The notes under the pieces: model-generated
Seen by the model: only the letters and a program-made list of their open reading frames with translations
What the model was told of the DNA's origin: nothing
Databases searched by the model: none
Assembly (NCBI GenBank): GCA_036380735.1
Contig: DASVEE010000074.1
Span: 1-64,000, forward strand
DNA length: 64,000 nucleotides
DNA from: DASVEE01 sp036380735
GTDB taxonomy: Bacteria > Acidobacteriota > Thermoanaerobaculia > Gp7-AA8
Direction: 5' to 3'
Made by a program: the position numbers and the translations under genes
In this document: positions 1 to 9,718 of the stretch, piece after piece
Layout: the number at the start of each line of letters is the position of its first letter
How positions within the stretch are numbered: the stretch's first letter is position 1

Positions 1-343
1 TCCTGCCTGACTCCCACAACGCCACCATCCGTCGCCGCTCGTCCACTGGTCCTCGACTCCAAGTCATCCCTTCTCCGTGAAGACATCCGTCAAGGATGTC
101 CCCACGGCAGTGTCCAGGATGTCTACGTCTAGAACAGGGTGATTTTTCGCCTGAAGCGAAAAATCGGGTGAGGGGACGCGGCACAACACCAAGCCAGCTT
201 CGAAGCAGCGTTTGTGGTGCACCGCGGCCCCTCACCCGCGTTCGCTTCGCTCACGTCTCACCCTCTCCCCGCAAAGGCCGGGGAGAGGGGCAACAAAGCA
301 GCGGACGGCCCTCGTGGCGTCTCGTAAGTTAGCGCATATGGTG
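1..343. other. left-edge non-coding region with hairpins
   Basis: I see no convincing gene in the first 343 bases; open frames here have no recognisable composition or motif. Structure is visible instead. There is a perfect 10-bp stem with a 5-base loop at 131-155 (GATTTTTCGC pairs with GCGAAAAATC) and an 11-bp stem at 261-271/279-289 (CCCTCTCCCCG pairs with CGGGGAGAGGG). A longer-range pair GGGTGAGGGG (166-175) with CCCCTCACCC (228-237) is also present. The region lies downstream of nagZ, so it may serve 3'-end formation, but this is inference. Confidence 0.6.
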
Positions 344-416
344 CAAAGCCCGGGGCTAGTGGGGCACACGCGGATCGCCGATGGCAGGGTCCCGCGTGCA
401 CCACGGAAGTCAATGA
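344..416. repeat. CCCGGGGCTAG element, copy 1
   Basis: The stretch starting AGCCCGGGGCTAGTGG at 347 and ending GTGCACCACGGAAG near 409 is matched by 14682-14742, with shared blocks GATGGCA, GGTYCC and GTGCACCACGGAAG. In both places the element is followed within about 12 bases by a reverse-oriented array of the 9-bp repeat, so the two elements travel in the same order. Confidence 0.6.
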
Positions 417-420
417 GGCG

Positions 421-458
421 GTCCCATAGGTCCTATCTGTCCTATAGGTCCTACGTCC
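421..458. repeat. 9-bp repeat array, reverse block
   Basis: Four tandem GTCCYATNN units (reverse of NNATRGGAC) lie just downstream of the nagZ stop codon. No forward block is seen on the left side. Confidence 0.85.
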
Positions 459-471
459 CCTTGCGCCACGC

Positions 472-1620
472 CTAAGTCCACTCCTCCCGGCCGGTCCGCC
501 CTTTGCCGGGGGACCGGGAGTTCTTGCGGCGGTCGACGTCGGGCAGCGAGGCGTCGCGCGGGGGGCGGGTGCGCTCGAGCTCGTCGACGAACTTGATCGC
601 TTCGTCGATCACCTCGTCCCACGACGACGCTTTCTTCGAGGCCGACCGCAGGCGGTCGCAATGGGCGCGGTAGACCTCGCCCCGGGCGATGGCCTGGTCG
701 AAGCGCGCCCGGAACGAAGCGTCCTCGTTCGCGCGCCGGTTGAGGTAGCGGTGGAGGTCGGGGATGCGCTCGATGTGGCTGCAGAAGAGGATGATGTCGT
801 TGCCGGCGAGCAGCGCCTGCTCCGTGATCTCCTCGTAGGAGCCGAGGTCGGAGACGGCGTGCATCTCCATGTCGTCGCTGACGGCGAGCCCCTCGAAGCC
901 GATGCCGTCGCGGAGGACCTCCGTCGACATCTTGTGGCTCAGCGTCGCCGGCAGATCCGGCTCGTCGATCTGCGGGTACGTCCCATGGCCGATCATGATC
1001 GCCCCCGCGTCCCGCCCGAGCTGCGCGAACGGCACGAGGTGCCGGTTCAGCAGCTCATCCAGCGACGAATCGATGACGGTCGCCCCATAGTGAGGATCGG
1101 CCGACCCAACGCCGATGCCCGGCCAGTGCTTGAGGCACGAGGCCACGCCTTCGCCGTGCTGGCCCTTCATGAACGCCCCCGCCAGCTCGACCACGGTCTC
1201 GGGATCGCGGCCGAAGATGCGCCGCTCCAGCCCCTTGGGCGACACCGGCCCCGCGACGTCGACCACCGGCGCGAGGTTGCACTCGATGTCGAAGTAGCGC
1301 AACGCCATGCCGATGACCTTGCCGCCCCACTGCGCCATCTCGTGCGGGCGCTCCCCTTCGCCGAAGGCTTCAGCCGAGGGAAGGCCGGGGATGAGGTGCC
1401 GGAGGCGGTCGACGCGGCCCCCCTCTTCATCGATCATGAACAGCGGCGGCCGCCTGGCCGCGGCTTTCACCTCACGGACGAGGTCGACGAGCTGCTCGAC
1501 ACTCTGGATGTTCCGCCCGAAGAGCACGACCGCGTACGGGGACGTTTCGCGGAGAATGCGCCGCTCGAGGTCCGTGAGAGTTCTGCCGGTGAGACCGATG
1601 CCAAGTACCGCTGTTCCCAT
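472..1620 (-). CDS. nagZ: beta-N-acetylhexosaminidase, GH3 family (NagZ)
   Basis: Glycoside hydrolase family 3 enzyme that removes N-acetylglucosamine from peptidoglycan fragments during cell-wall recycling. From the GTG at 1653 the frame has 393 residues. In that numbering it shows IDEEGGRVDR (74-83), KHWPG (175-179), the dyad candidates Asp186 and His188, and SDD at 259-261 with the likely nucleophile Asp260. The usual KHFPGHG reads KHWPGIG, so the second His is Ile. I prefer the ATG at 1620 (382 residues), because a TAGGAT hexamer lies 10 bases upstream and matches the leaderless pattern of other genes here; ATG at 1632 is possible. The family assignment is firm. Confidence 0.9.
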   Translation of the reverse strand: MGTAVLGIGLTGRTLTDLERRILRETSPYAVVLFGRNIQSVEQLVDLVREVKAAARRPPLFMIDEEGGRVDRLRHLIPGLPSAEAFGEGERPHEMAQWGGKVIGMALRYFDIECNLAPVVDVAGPVSPKGLERRIFGRDPETVVELAGAFMKGQHGEGVASCLKHWPGIGVGSADPHYGATVIDSSLDELLNRHLVPFAQLGRDAGAIMIGHGTYPQIDEPDLPATLSHKMSTEVLRDGIGFEGLAVSDDMEMHAVSDLGSYEEITEQALLAGNDIILFCSHIERIPDLHRYLNRRANEDASFRARFDQAIARGEVYRAHCDRLRSASKKASSWDEVIDEAIKFVDELERTRPPRDASLPDVDRRKNSRSPGKGRTGREEWT

Positions 1621-1670
1621 GCGGGGATGCATCCTAGCAAAGCAGCGGCCCACGTGCAGATTGGGCTCAG

Positions 1671-1741
1671 GGGAATGGGACTTATGGGACCAATAGGACC
1701 TATGGGAAGTCCTATCCGTCCTATTCGTTCTATCGGTCCTG

Positions 1742-1744
<3 letters not shown>
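1671..1744. repeat. 9-bp repeat array between mutS and nagZ
   Basis: Forward units (GGAATGGGAC, TTATGGGAC, CAATAGGAC) are followed by reverse units (GTCCTATCC, GTCCTATTC) in the space between two genes on the same strand. The block ends at the mutS stop codon. Confidence 0.9.
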
Positions 1745-4342
<2,598 letters not shown>

Positions 4343-4361
4343 TTAGGCGGGATTTTAAAGG

Positions 4362-4538
4362 CGAAGTTCGAATTTCGAAGTTCGAATGAAGAATTGGGAA
4401 GGGGGACCGGTGCAGCCGAGGGAACTCATACGAGCCAGAGGATCCGGAGAACGGAATCGCACTAGCCAAACCCCATCGCGGTGAAGGCGTTCGCGCGCGG
4501 TCCTCAATTCTTCATTCGAACTTCGAAATTCGAAATTC
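4362..4538. repeat. TTCGAA-type inverted tandem repeat
   Basis: The arm at 4362-4396 (GAAGTTCGAATTTCGAAG, then TTCGAATGAAGAATT) is answered by its reverse complement at 4505-4538 (AATTCTTCATTCGAACTTCG, then AAATTCG). About 110 unrelated bases separate the arms. It lies between the mutS start and the 3' end of the small membrane protein gene. Confidence 0.8.
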
Positions 4539-4892
4539 TCATCTGCCCGGCCTTCTGATCCTCAACAGCTTCCCCGTCTCCGCCTCCAACTCCACCACAT
4601 ACGCCTCCCTCAGCCCCGTGTGCGGCACCCGGTCCACCAGCACCACCCACCGCGCTTCGGGCGCGCCTTCGCCCGCTCGTGCGGCGGCGACGTGCACGAC
4701 CTCGTAGTTGCGGAAGCGGGGGCGGTCGCGCTCGCGGAGGATGGCCAGGGCGATGCGGCCGGCGTCGTTCGACAGGATGCGGCCGCGGCGGCGGGACGGA
4801 TCCTCGGCTCCCGACAGCAGCAGGAAGAGGATCGCGCAGAGCAGAATCCAGCCGGAGTAGAGAGGCCAGAAGCGGCGGGGGCGGCGGAGCAC
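4539..4892 (-). CDS. small single-pass membrane protein, unknown
   Basis: 117 residues, family not recognised. After a basic N-terminus (LRRPRRF) there is one strongly hydrophobic segment at about residues 10-27, then an acidic/basic soluble part ending in the turn-rich stretch VVELEAETGKLLRI. The start is GTG at 4892. A TATGAT hexamer (minus strand, 4905-4900) lies 7 bases upstream and overlaps the TATCAT of the divergent acyl carrier protein gene, whose ATG is only 20 bp away. That paired arrangement supports both starts. The base composition fits its neighbours. Confidence 0.65.
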   Translation of the reverse strand: MLRRPRRFWPLYSGWILLCAILFLLLSGAEDPSRRRGRILSNDAGRIALAILRERDRPRFRNYEVVHVAAARAGEGAPEARWVVLVDRVPHTGLREAYVVELEAETGKLLRIRRPGR

Positions 4893-4897
4893 GCTGG

Positions 4898-4905
4898 TAT
4901 CATAG
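4898..4905. promoter_or_regulatory. overlapping divergent -10 elements
   Basis: TATCAT (plus, 4898-4903) and TATGAT (minus, 4905-4900) overlap in the 8-bp TATCATAG region. They sit 9 bases before the plus ATG (4913) and 7 bases before the minus GTG (4892). The layout predicts leaderless or near-leaderless mRNAs in both directions. Confidence 0.6.
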
Positions 4906-4912
4906 CCGTCTC

Positions 4913-5167
4913 ATGCCGACGCTCAGCCGCGAGGAGATCACCGAGCGCCTCATCGCGATCGTGAGGAAGGAAAAGAACCTTCCGGACGACCAGCTCGATC
5001 CGGCCACGCCGCTGGCCGAGGCGGGGATCGATTCGCTGGATTCCCTGCAGATCCTGTTCGGGATCGAGGAAGAGTTCCACATCTCCATTCCGGACGACCG
5101 GGCGCGCGCGATCCGCACGTTCGGCGACATGATCGACACGGTCGAGCAGCTCCTTCCCGGCGCATGA
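4913..5167 (+). CDS. acyl carrier protein
   Basis: 84-residue acyl carrier protein that carries acyl chains on a 4'-phosphopantetheine arm. The attachment motif GIDSLDSL places the modified serine at Ser41. A helix rich in acidic residues (GIEEEFHISIPDD) follows, as in AcpP. The gene overlaps the ketosynthase start by ATGA (5164-5167), so translation is probably coupled. The start ATG at 4913 is set by the TATCAT hexamer 9 bases upstream. Because it is paired only with a ketosynthase, and no fabD/fabG is adjacent, it may serve a dedicated lipid or secondary pathway rather than bulk fatty-acid synthesis; this is inference. Confidence 0.93.
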   Translation: MPTLSREEITERLIAIVRKEKNLPDDQLDPATPLAEAGIDSLDSLQILFGIEEEFHISIPDDRARAIRTFGDMIDTVEQLLPGA

Positions 5168-6375
5168 CGCGCGTCCTCGTCACCGGCATCGGCCTCGTCT
5201 CCTGCTTCGGCCGCGGCAGGGAAGCAGCCGTCGACGCGCTCCGCCAGGGGCGCAGCGGCATACGCACCATCACCAGCATCGATCCTTCGTCCCTCAACGG
5301 CCGCATCGCCGGTGAAGTGCCGGCGCACGAGGCGGAGCCGCGCGGCGTCGACCGCTTCACGCGCTTCGCCCTGATGGCGGCGGAGGAAGCGGCGCAGCAG
5401 GCGGGCTATGGCGATCTTCGTCCAAATCATGACCCCGAGCGTGTCGGCGTCCTCATCGGCACCGGCCTCGGCGGCTGCGAGACGCTCGACGCCAGCTACA
5501 AGCGGCTGTACGCCGAGAACGCGCGCATCGCGCCGATGTCGATTCCGTCGTCGATGTACAACGCGGCGTCGAGCGCGGTCTCGGCGAAGCTCAACGCGCG
5601 GGGCATCTCGTACGCGGTCGTCTCCGCCTGCGCCTCCAGCGCGCACGCCATCGGCCTGGCCTATCAGGCCATCAAAGCGGGTCAGGCGGACGCGGTCTTC
5701 GCCGGCGGCGCCGACGCTCCTCTCACCATCGGCATCATCAAGGCGTGGGAAGCGATGCGCGTCCTGGCCATCGACAACGACGATCCGGCCGGCGCGTGCC
5801 GTCCGTTCAGCGCCGACCGCAAAGGACTCGTGCTGGCCGAAGGCGCCGCGGTGCTGTTCCTGGAGTCGGAGGAAAGCGCCCAACGCCGCCACGCGGCTGT
5901 GCTCGGGGAAATCATCGGCTTCGGCGCCACCAGCGACGCCGGCCACATCACCGACCCCTCGGCCGACGGCGCCGCGCGCGCCATGCGCCTGGCGATGCGC
6001 GACGCGAAGCTCGCCGCGACCGACCTGCACTACATCAACGCCCACGGCACCGCGACGCGCGCCAACGACGCCACCGAGACCGCCGCCATCAAAGCCGTCC
6101 TCGGCGACGCCGCCTACGGCATCCCGGTCAGCTCCACCAAGTCACTGCACGGCCACGCCATGGGAGCCTCCGGTGCCATCGAGATCGCCTGCTCGCTACT
6201 GGCGCTGAACGCCGGCTTCCTCCCCCCGACCATCAACCTGACGGCGCCCGATCCCGCCTGCGACCTGGACTACGTCGCCAACGAAGCGCGGGAAACCACC
6301 GCCAGGATGTTTCTTTCCAACTCTTTCGGGTTCGGGGGGATGAATGCGGTGGTGGCGGTACGGGGCGCCGGATAG
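5164..6375 (+). CDS. beta-ketoacyl-ACP synthase (FabF/KAS II type)
   Basis: 403-residue condensing enzyme that extends acyl-ACP with malonyl-ACP. The Cys-His-His triad is complete: Cys156 in SACASSAHAIG, His294 in NAHGTATRAND and His329 in STKSLHGHAMG. Length matches FabF (about 410). The start overlaps the ACP stop by four bases. The stop codon TAG (6373-6375) lies within the first unit of a downstream 9-bp repeat array (GGATAGGAC). Whether this is housekeeping FabF or the ketosynthase of a specialised pathway cannot be told from sequence alone; the private ACP argues for the latter. Confidence 0.93.
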   Translation: MTRVLVTGIGLVSCFGRGREAAVDALRQGRSGIRTITSIDPSSLNGRIAGEVPAHEAEPRGVDRFTRFALMAAEEAAQQAGYGDLRPNHDPERVGVLIGTGLGGCETLDASYKRLYAENARIAPMSIPSSMYNAASSAVSAKLNARGISYAVVSACASSAHAIGLAYQAIKAGQADAVFAGGADAPLTIGIIKAWEAMRVLAIDNDDPAGACRPFSADRKGLVLAEGAAVLFLESEESAQRRHAAVLGEIIGFGATSDAGHITDPSADGAARAMRLAMRDAKLAATDLHYINAHGTATRANDATETAAIKAVLGDAAYGIPVSSTKSLHGHAMGASGAIEIACSLLALNAGFLPPTINLTAPDPACDLDYVANEARETTARMFLSNSFGFGGMNAVVAVRGAG

Positions 6376-6474
6376 GACAGATAGGGCGAATAGGACCTAT
6401 AGGACGAATGGCTACGCTGCTTTGGCCTATCCGTCCTATCGGTCCTATTCGTCCTATTCGTCCCATCGGTCCCA
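6370..6474. repeat. 9-bp repeat array between ketosynthase and STAS gene
   Basis: A forward block (GGATAGGAC, AGATAGGGC, GAATAGGAC, CTATAGGAC) is followed by a reverse block (GTCCTATCG, GTCCTATTC, GTCCCATCG). The array overlaps the end of the ketosynthase gene. Confidence 0.92.
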
Positions 6475-6539
6475 CGGCGCCAGACGATGGCAACCCATTT
6501 GCTTTGCTGAGTTCGATCGTTATGATGCCGCGCCAATAC

Positions 6540-6545
6540 GGAGGA
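6540..6545 (+). promoter_or_regulatory. ribosome binding site of the STAS gene
   Basis: GGAGGA at 6540-6545 lies 8 bases before TTG at 6554. It decides the start: the longer frame from 6344 would run through the repeat array and is not credible. Confidence 0.75.
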
Positions 6546-6553
6546 AACGGCCT

Positions 6554-6916
6554 TTGATCGTCGAAAAGAAGCATCTCGACAACTTCACGATTCTTTACGT
6601 GGAAGGGCTGATCAAGCTCGGCGAAAGCGCTGAGTTTTTCTCCGCCGCGCTGGAGAACGTGCTCAAGAACGAGAGCACGAACGTGATCATCGACTTCACG
6701 AAGATCGACTACATCGACTCGACCGGGATCGGTGAGCTCGTCGGCTACCTCGGAAAGTTCTCGGGGCAGAACCGCAAGCTGATTCTGGTCAACCCCTCGG
6801 ACCGGATCCAGAAACTGCTCAAGCTCGCCAAGCTCGATTCAGTCTTCAAGATCTACACGTCCGAAGAGGAAGCCGTCGCGGCGGAGTCGTCGGCTCCCAG
6901 TTCCGCGAAGGCCTGA
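6554..6916 (+). CDS. STAS-domain protein (anti-sigma factor antagonist type)
   Basis: 120-residue single STAS domain, like SpoIIAA/RsbV proteins that bind an anti-sigma factor or kinase and are switched by serine phosphorylation. The signature IDFTKIDYIDSTGIGELVGY places the candidate phosphoserine at Ser56. The start is TTG at 6554 with a strong GGAGGA site; a TATGAT hexamer at 6521-6526 could be its promoter. No partner kinase or anti-sigma gene is adjacent, so the target pathway is unknown. The C-terminus is short and Ser/Ala-rich. Confidence 0.88.
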   Translation: MIVEKKHLDNFTILYVEGLIKLGESAEFFSAALENVLKNESTNVIIDFTKIDYIDSTGIGELVGYLGKFSGQNRKLILVNPSDRIQKLLKLAKLDSVFKIYTSEEEAVAAESSAPSSAKA

Positions 6917-6939
6917 CGCGTCCGGCCGCGGGCCGACCC

Positions 6940-6994
6940 GGATAGGACCTGTAGGACGGATGGGACTTAGCGGTCCTGTTCGTCCTATCGTTCT
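6940..6994. repeat. 9-bp repeat array upstream of asparaginase
   Basis: Two to three forward units (GGATAGGAC, CTGTAGGAC, GGATGGGAC) and two to three reverse units (GTCCTGTTC, GTCCTATCG) fill most of the gap between the STAS and asparaginase genes. Confidence 0.85.
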
Positions 6995-7015
6995 CTGTGG
7001 TACACCCGTATCCAC

Positions 7016-8062
7016 ATGAGCTGTCGCCTGACCAACGTCTATCGCGGGTCCCTCGTCGAGTCGGTCCACCACGGGTCGATTGCCGTCGTCGATTCCACCG
7101 GGCGTCTCCTGGCCTTTGCCGGTGACCCGGCGCTGCGCACCTTCCTCCGCTCGGCGGCCAAGCCGTTCCAGGCCATCCCGCTCCTCGAGTACGGCGGGAT
7201 CGAGGAGTTCGAGCTGACCCCGGAGGAGATCGCGATCACCTGCGGCTCCCACGGCGGGGAGCCGGTCCACGTCGCCACCGCGGCTGCTCTGCTCCGCAAA
7301 GGTGAGCTCGACGAGAGCGACCTCCTCTGCGGCGCGCACCTCCCCTACGACGAGAAAGCCTCCGCCGAGCTGCGCGCCTCCGGCGAGGAGCCGTCGCCGC
7401 TGCACAACAACTGCTCCGGCAAGCACGCCGGGATGCTCCTGGCGACGCAGGTCATGGACGTCCCCTCCTCCCGATACATCGACGCGGAGCATCCGCTGCA
7501 GGTCCTGATGCGCGAGACCGTCGCGGAGTTCGCCGGGCTCACGCCGGCCGAGGTGCCGGTCGGCATCGACGGCTGCGGCGTGCCGGCGTTCTACCTGTCG
7601 CTCCATCGCACCGCGTTCGCCTACGCGCGGCTGATGGCGGGCGGCGTCGACCAGTACATCGAGAGCGGCTCGAAGGTCGTCGAGGCCATGACCTCGCAGC
7701 CGCACTTCGTCGGCGGCCACTGGACCATGACCACGCCGCTGATGACCGCGTTCCAGGGGGAGCTGCTGGCGAAGGAAGGAGCCGAGGGCCTCTACGCCAT
7801 GGCGCTCTCCCCCGCCCTGAACGCCGAATTGACCGATACGCTGCGCGTCGCGGATGATGTGGCGGTCGGCATCGCGCTGAAGATCGATGACGGCTCGATG
7901 GGCCGCGGGCGCAATCCGGTCATTCTCCGGACGCTCGAGCTCCTCGGCATTGACGTCTCGGCGCGCCCGGAACTGCATCGTTATCGCGAATGGCCGCTGC
8001 ACAACGCCGCCGGTACGCCGGTGGGCGAAGTGCGCGCCGAATTCGAACTGGAGATCGTATGA
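7016..8062 (+). CDS. L-asparaginase, Rhizobium etli type II family
   Basis: 348 residues matching the asparaginase_II family (pfam06089 type), distinct from the AnsA/AnsB and Ntn-hydrolase classes. Visible signatures are RSAAKPFQA with Ser46/Lys49 in an S-x-x-K arrangement, CGSHGGE at about 76-82 and NNCSGKHAGM with Cys133 and Lys136. Such enzymes hydrolyse asparagine to aspartate and ammonia in the cytoplasm. No signal peptide is visible. The gene overlaps the downstream lipoprotein by ATGA, so the two are probably co-translated although their functions look unrelated. Confidence 0.88.
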   Translation: MSCRLTNVYRGSLVESVHHGSIAVVDSTGRLLAFAGDPALRTFLRSAAKPFQAIPLLEYGGIEEFELTPEEIAITCGSHGGEPVHVATAAALLRKGELDESDLLCGAHLPYDEKASAELRASGEEPSPLHNNCSGKHAGMLLATQVMDVPSSRYIDAEHPLQVLMRETVAEFAGLTPAEVPVGIDGCGVPAFYLSLHRTAFAYARLMAGGVDQYIESGSKVVEAMTSQPHFVGGHWTMTTPLMTAFQGELLAKEGAEGLYAMALSPALNAELTDTLRVADDVAVGIALKIDDGSMGRGRNPVILRTLELLGIDVSARPELHRYREWPLHNAAGTPVGEVRAEFELEIV

Positions 8063-8469
8063 AGAAGGCACTCGTGCTGTTGAGCCTCGTGGCTCTGGTG
8101 GGTTGCAAGACGGTCGGCGTCTCGACGACCGCGGGCGGCTACGCCGAAGTGTCACCACAAATTGCGAACGAGATGATTCTCGACTCGCGGCAGGTCGTCA
8201 TCCTCGACGTGCGCCCCGCCAGCGACTACCGCGGCGCCAAGGGACACATCGCCGGCGCCCTCAGCGCTCCCTTCGAGACGATCGAGCGCCAGTTGCCGGA
8301 GCTGTTGCCGTATCAGAACGAAACGGTGCTGGTGTATGGCGATTCGTCGACGGACGGGGCGGTAGCGGCCAAACTGCTGAGCCTCGCCGGCTTCCGGAAC
8401 GTCGTGCACGTGTCCGACGGGATCCAGGGATGGATTGAACTCGGATACCGCACTGTTCACTCGCATTAA
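8059..8469 (+). CDS. rhodanese-like lipoprotein lacking the catalytic cysteine
   Basis: 136 residues. The signal MKKALVLLSLVALVGC is a clear lipobox with Cys16 as the lipidation site, so the protein should be membrane-anchored. The rest is a rhodanese fold: ILDVRPASDYRGAKGHIAGA (about 48-67) and a final GIQGWIELGY. The position of the active cysteine in the loop after VLVY holds Gly94 (GDSSTDG), so sulfurtransferase activity is not expected and a binding role is more likely. The start overlaps the asparaginase stop. A DsbA-like periplasmic protein follows 2 bp later. Confidence 0.85.
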   Translation: MKKALVLLSLVALVGCKTVGVSTTAGGYAEVSPQIANEMILDSRQVVILDVRPASDYRGAKGHIAGALSAPFETIERQLPELLPYQNETVLVYGDSSTDGAVAAKLLSLAGFRNVVHVSDGIQGWIELGYRTVHSH

Positions 8470-8471
8470 CT

Positions 8472-9575
8472 ATGAACCGTCGACTCCTGCTCGCCGTCAT
8501 CGCCACGTTCGTCGCGGCTTCCTCCTTCGCCGCTCCGCTGACTGAAGCCAACCTCAAGGCGTACGTCGCCAAGGCGCTGCCGCGCTGCCCGGGCGGCACC
8601 ATCGCGCTCGAGCCGATCCGCCAGGCCGTGCTCCCCGCCGGCTTCAACGTCTACGCGGTGACGCTCCGCTCGTCGGACGAGTACTGCGGCACGCAGAAGT
8701 ACCTCCTCGTCTCGCCGCGCACCCAGCAGGTGCTGGTAGCCAGCTCGATCATCCCGCTGGCCGAGGATGGGCGGCCGGTGAACGTGCGCGCGTCGGAGCA
8801 GGCGTCGCAGATCCTCAAGACCCCGATCACGGCGCAGATCTCGCCGTTCCCGCTGCCCGACGGCATCAAGGCCGTCCGCCTGATGAAGCAGACGCCGTAC
8901 GGCCCGTTCGGCTACAACGGCTTCATCGACGCCTCGGAGCGCTTCATCCTCGTCGGCCTGCGCGGCAACCTCGCCACCGACCCGGCCAAGACGCTGCGTG
9001 ACTCGCTCGGTCTCGAGAACGGCGTCAAGCGCGGGACCGGCAAGGTCGAGATCATCGAGCTGTCCGATTTCCAGTGCCCCACCTGCGCCCGCGCCCACAA
9101 AGCGCTCGAGCCGGTGATCCAGAAGAACCTCGGCAAGGTCAACTACATCCGCATCGACCTGCCGCTCTTCGAGCACCACGAGTGGGCCATCCCCGCCGCC
9201 CTCGGCGGCCGCGCCATCCAGAAGGTGGCTCCCGCGAAGTACTGGGAGTACGTCGACTACGTCTTCGTGAACCAGGAACAGATCGGCAAGATGAAGTTCG
9301 ACACCGTCCTGCAGAACTGGGTGGACGATCACGATCTCAACTGGGCCGCGATCGAGAAGGAGTACCGCAACACCCAGGCGCGCCAGCAGATCCTCGAGCA
9401 GGTCGCCCGAGCGTTCGACCTCGGCGTGAACTCCACCCCGACCTTCATCGTCAACGGCCAGATCCTCGGCTACGGCCCGGAAGGATCCTTCACGATCAAC
9501 AGCGTCCGCCAGGCCCTCGGCCTGCCCGCCGAAGCGGCGAAGCCCGCCGCCAAGCCCGCCGCGAAGAAAAAGTAA
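8472..9575 (+). CDS. exported DsbA/DsbG-like thiol-disulfide protein
   Basis: 367 residues: signal peptide (about 1-20, ending SSFAA), a 165-residue N-terminal domain, then a thioredoxin-4/DsbA domain. The active site is CPTC (Cys202-Cys205) in SDFQCPTCARAH, with the cis-proline loop STPTFIVNG near 330. The C-terminus is a basic Lys/Ala/Pro tail. This layout resembles periplasmic proteins with an N-terminal domain similar to DsbC/DsbG dimerisation regions, so an oxidoreductase or isomerase role on secreted proteins is likely. It is probably transcribed with the preceding lipoprotein. Confidence 0.88.
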   Translation: MNRRLLLAVIATFVAASSFAAPLTEANLKAYVAKALPRCPGGTIALEPIRQAVLPAGFNVYAVTLRSSDEYCGTQKYLLVSPRTQQVLVASSIIPLAEDGRPVNVRASEQASQILKTPITAQISPFPLPDGIKAVRLMKQTPYGPFGYNGFIDASERFILVGLRGNLATDPAKTLRDSLGLENGVKRGTGKVEIIELSDFQCPTCARAHKALEPVIQKNLGKVNYIRIDLPLFEHHEWAIPAALGGRAIQKVAPAKYWEYVDYVFVNQEQIGKMKFDTVLQNWVDDHDLNWAAIEKEYRNTQARQQILEQVARAFDLGVNSTPTFIVNGQILGYGPEGSFTINSVRQALGLPAEAAKPAAKPAAKKK

Positions 9576-9576
9576 C

Positions 9577-9714
9577 GATAGGACGAATAGGACCGATAGG
9601 ACCTATAGGACGGATGGGACTCAGCCGAGTCCCGTCTGGCCTGTAGGTCCTTTTTGCTTTCGTCCTATTCGTCCTATCTGTCCTATTCGTCCTATAGGTC
9701 CTATCGTTCCCCGC
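9577..9714. repeat. 9-bp repeat array with internal hairpin, convergent gap
   Basis: The forward block (GATAGGAC, GAATAGGAC, CGATAGGAC, CTATAGGAC, GGATGGGAC) leads into a 7-bp hairpin GGGACTC/GAGTCCC (9616-9633). A T-rich run (9651-9660) and a reverse block ending GTCCTATCGTTCCCC follow. It fills the convergent gap between the DsbA-like and outer-membrane protein genes. Confidence 0.92.
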
Positions 9715-9718
9715 CGCC

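Noticed and set aside
96..475. Two short open frames at the left edge
   Set aside because: Their sequence is made of hairpins and repeat units, with no ribosome site and no family likeness.
6344..6553. N-terminal extension of the STAS protein through the 9-bp array
   Set aside because: It would encode repeated N-R-T and S-Y-R peptides; a strong GGAGGA site places the true start at TTG 6554.
9616..9660. Classical terminator in the array at 9.6 kb
   Set aside because: The 7-bp hairpin is followed by its T run only 17 bases later, so I treat it as part of the repeat rather than a confirmed terminator.
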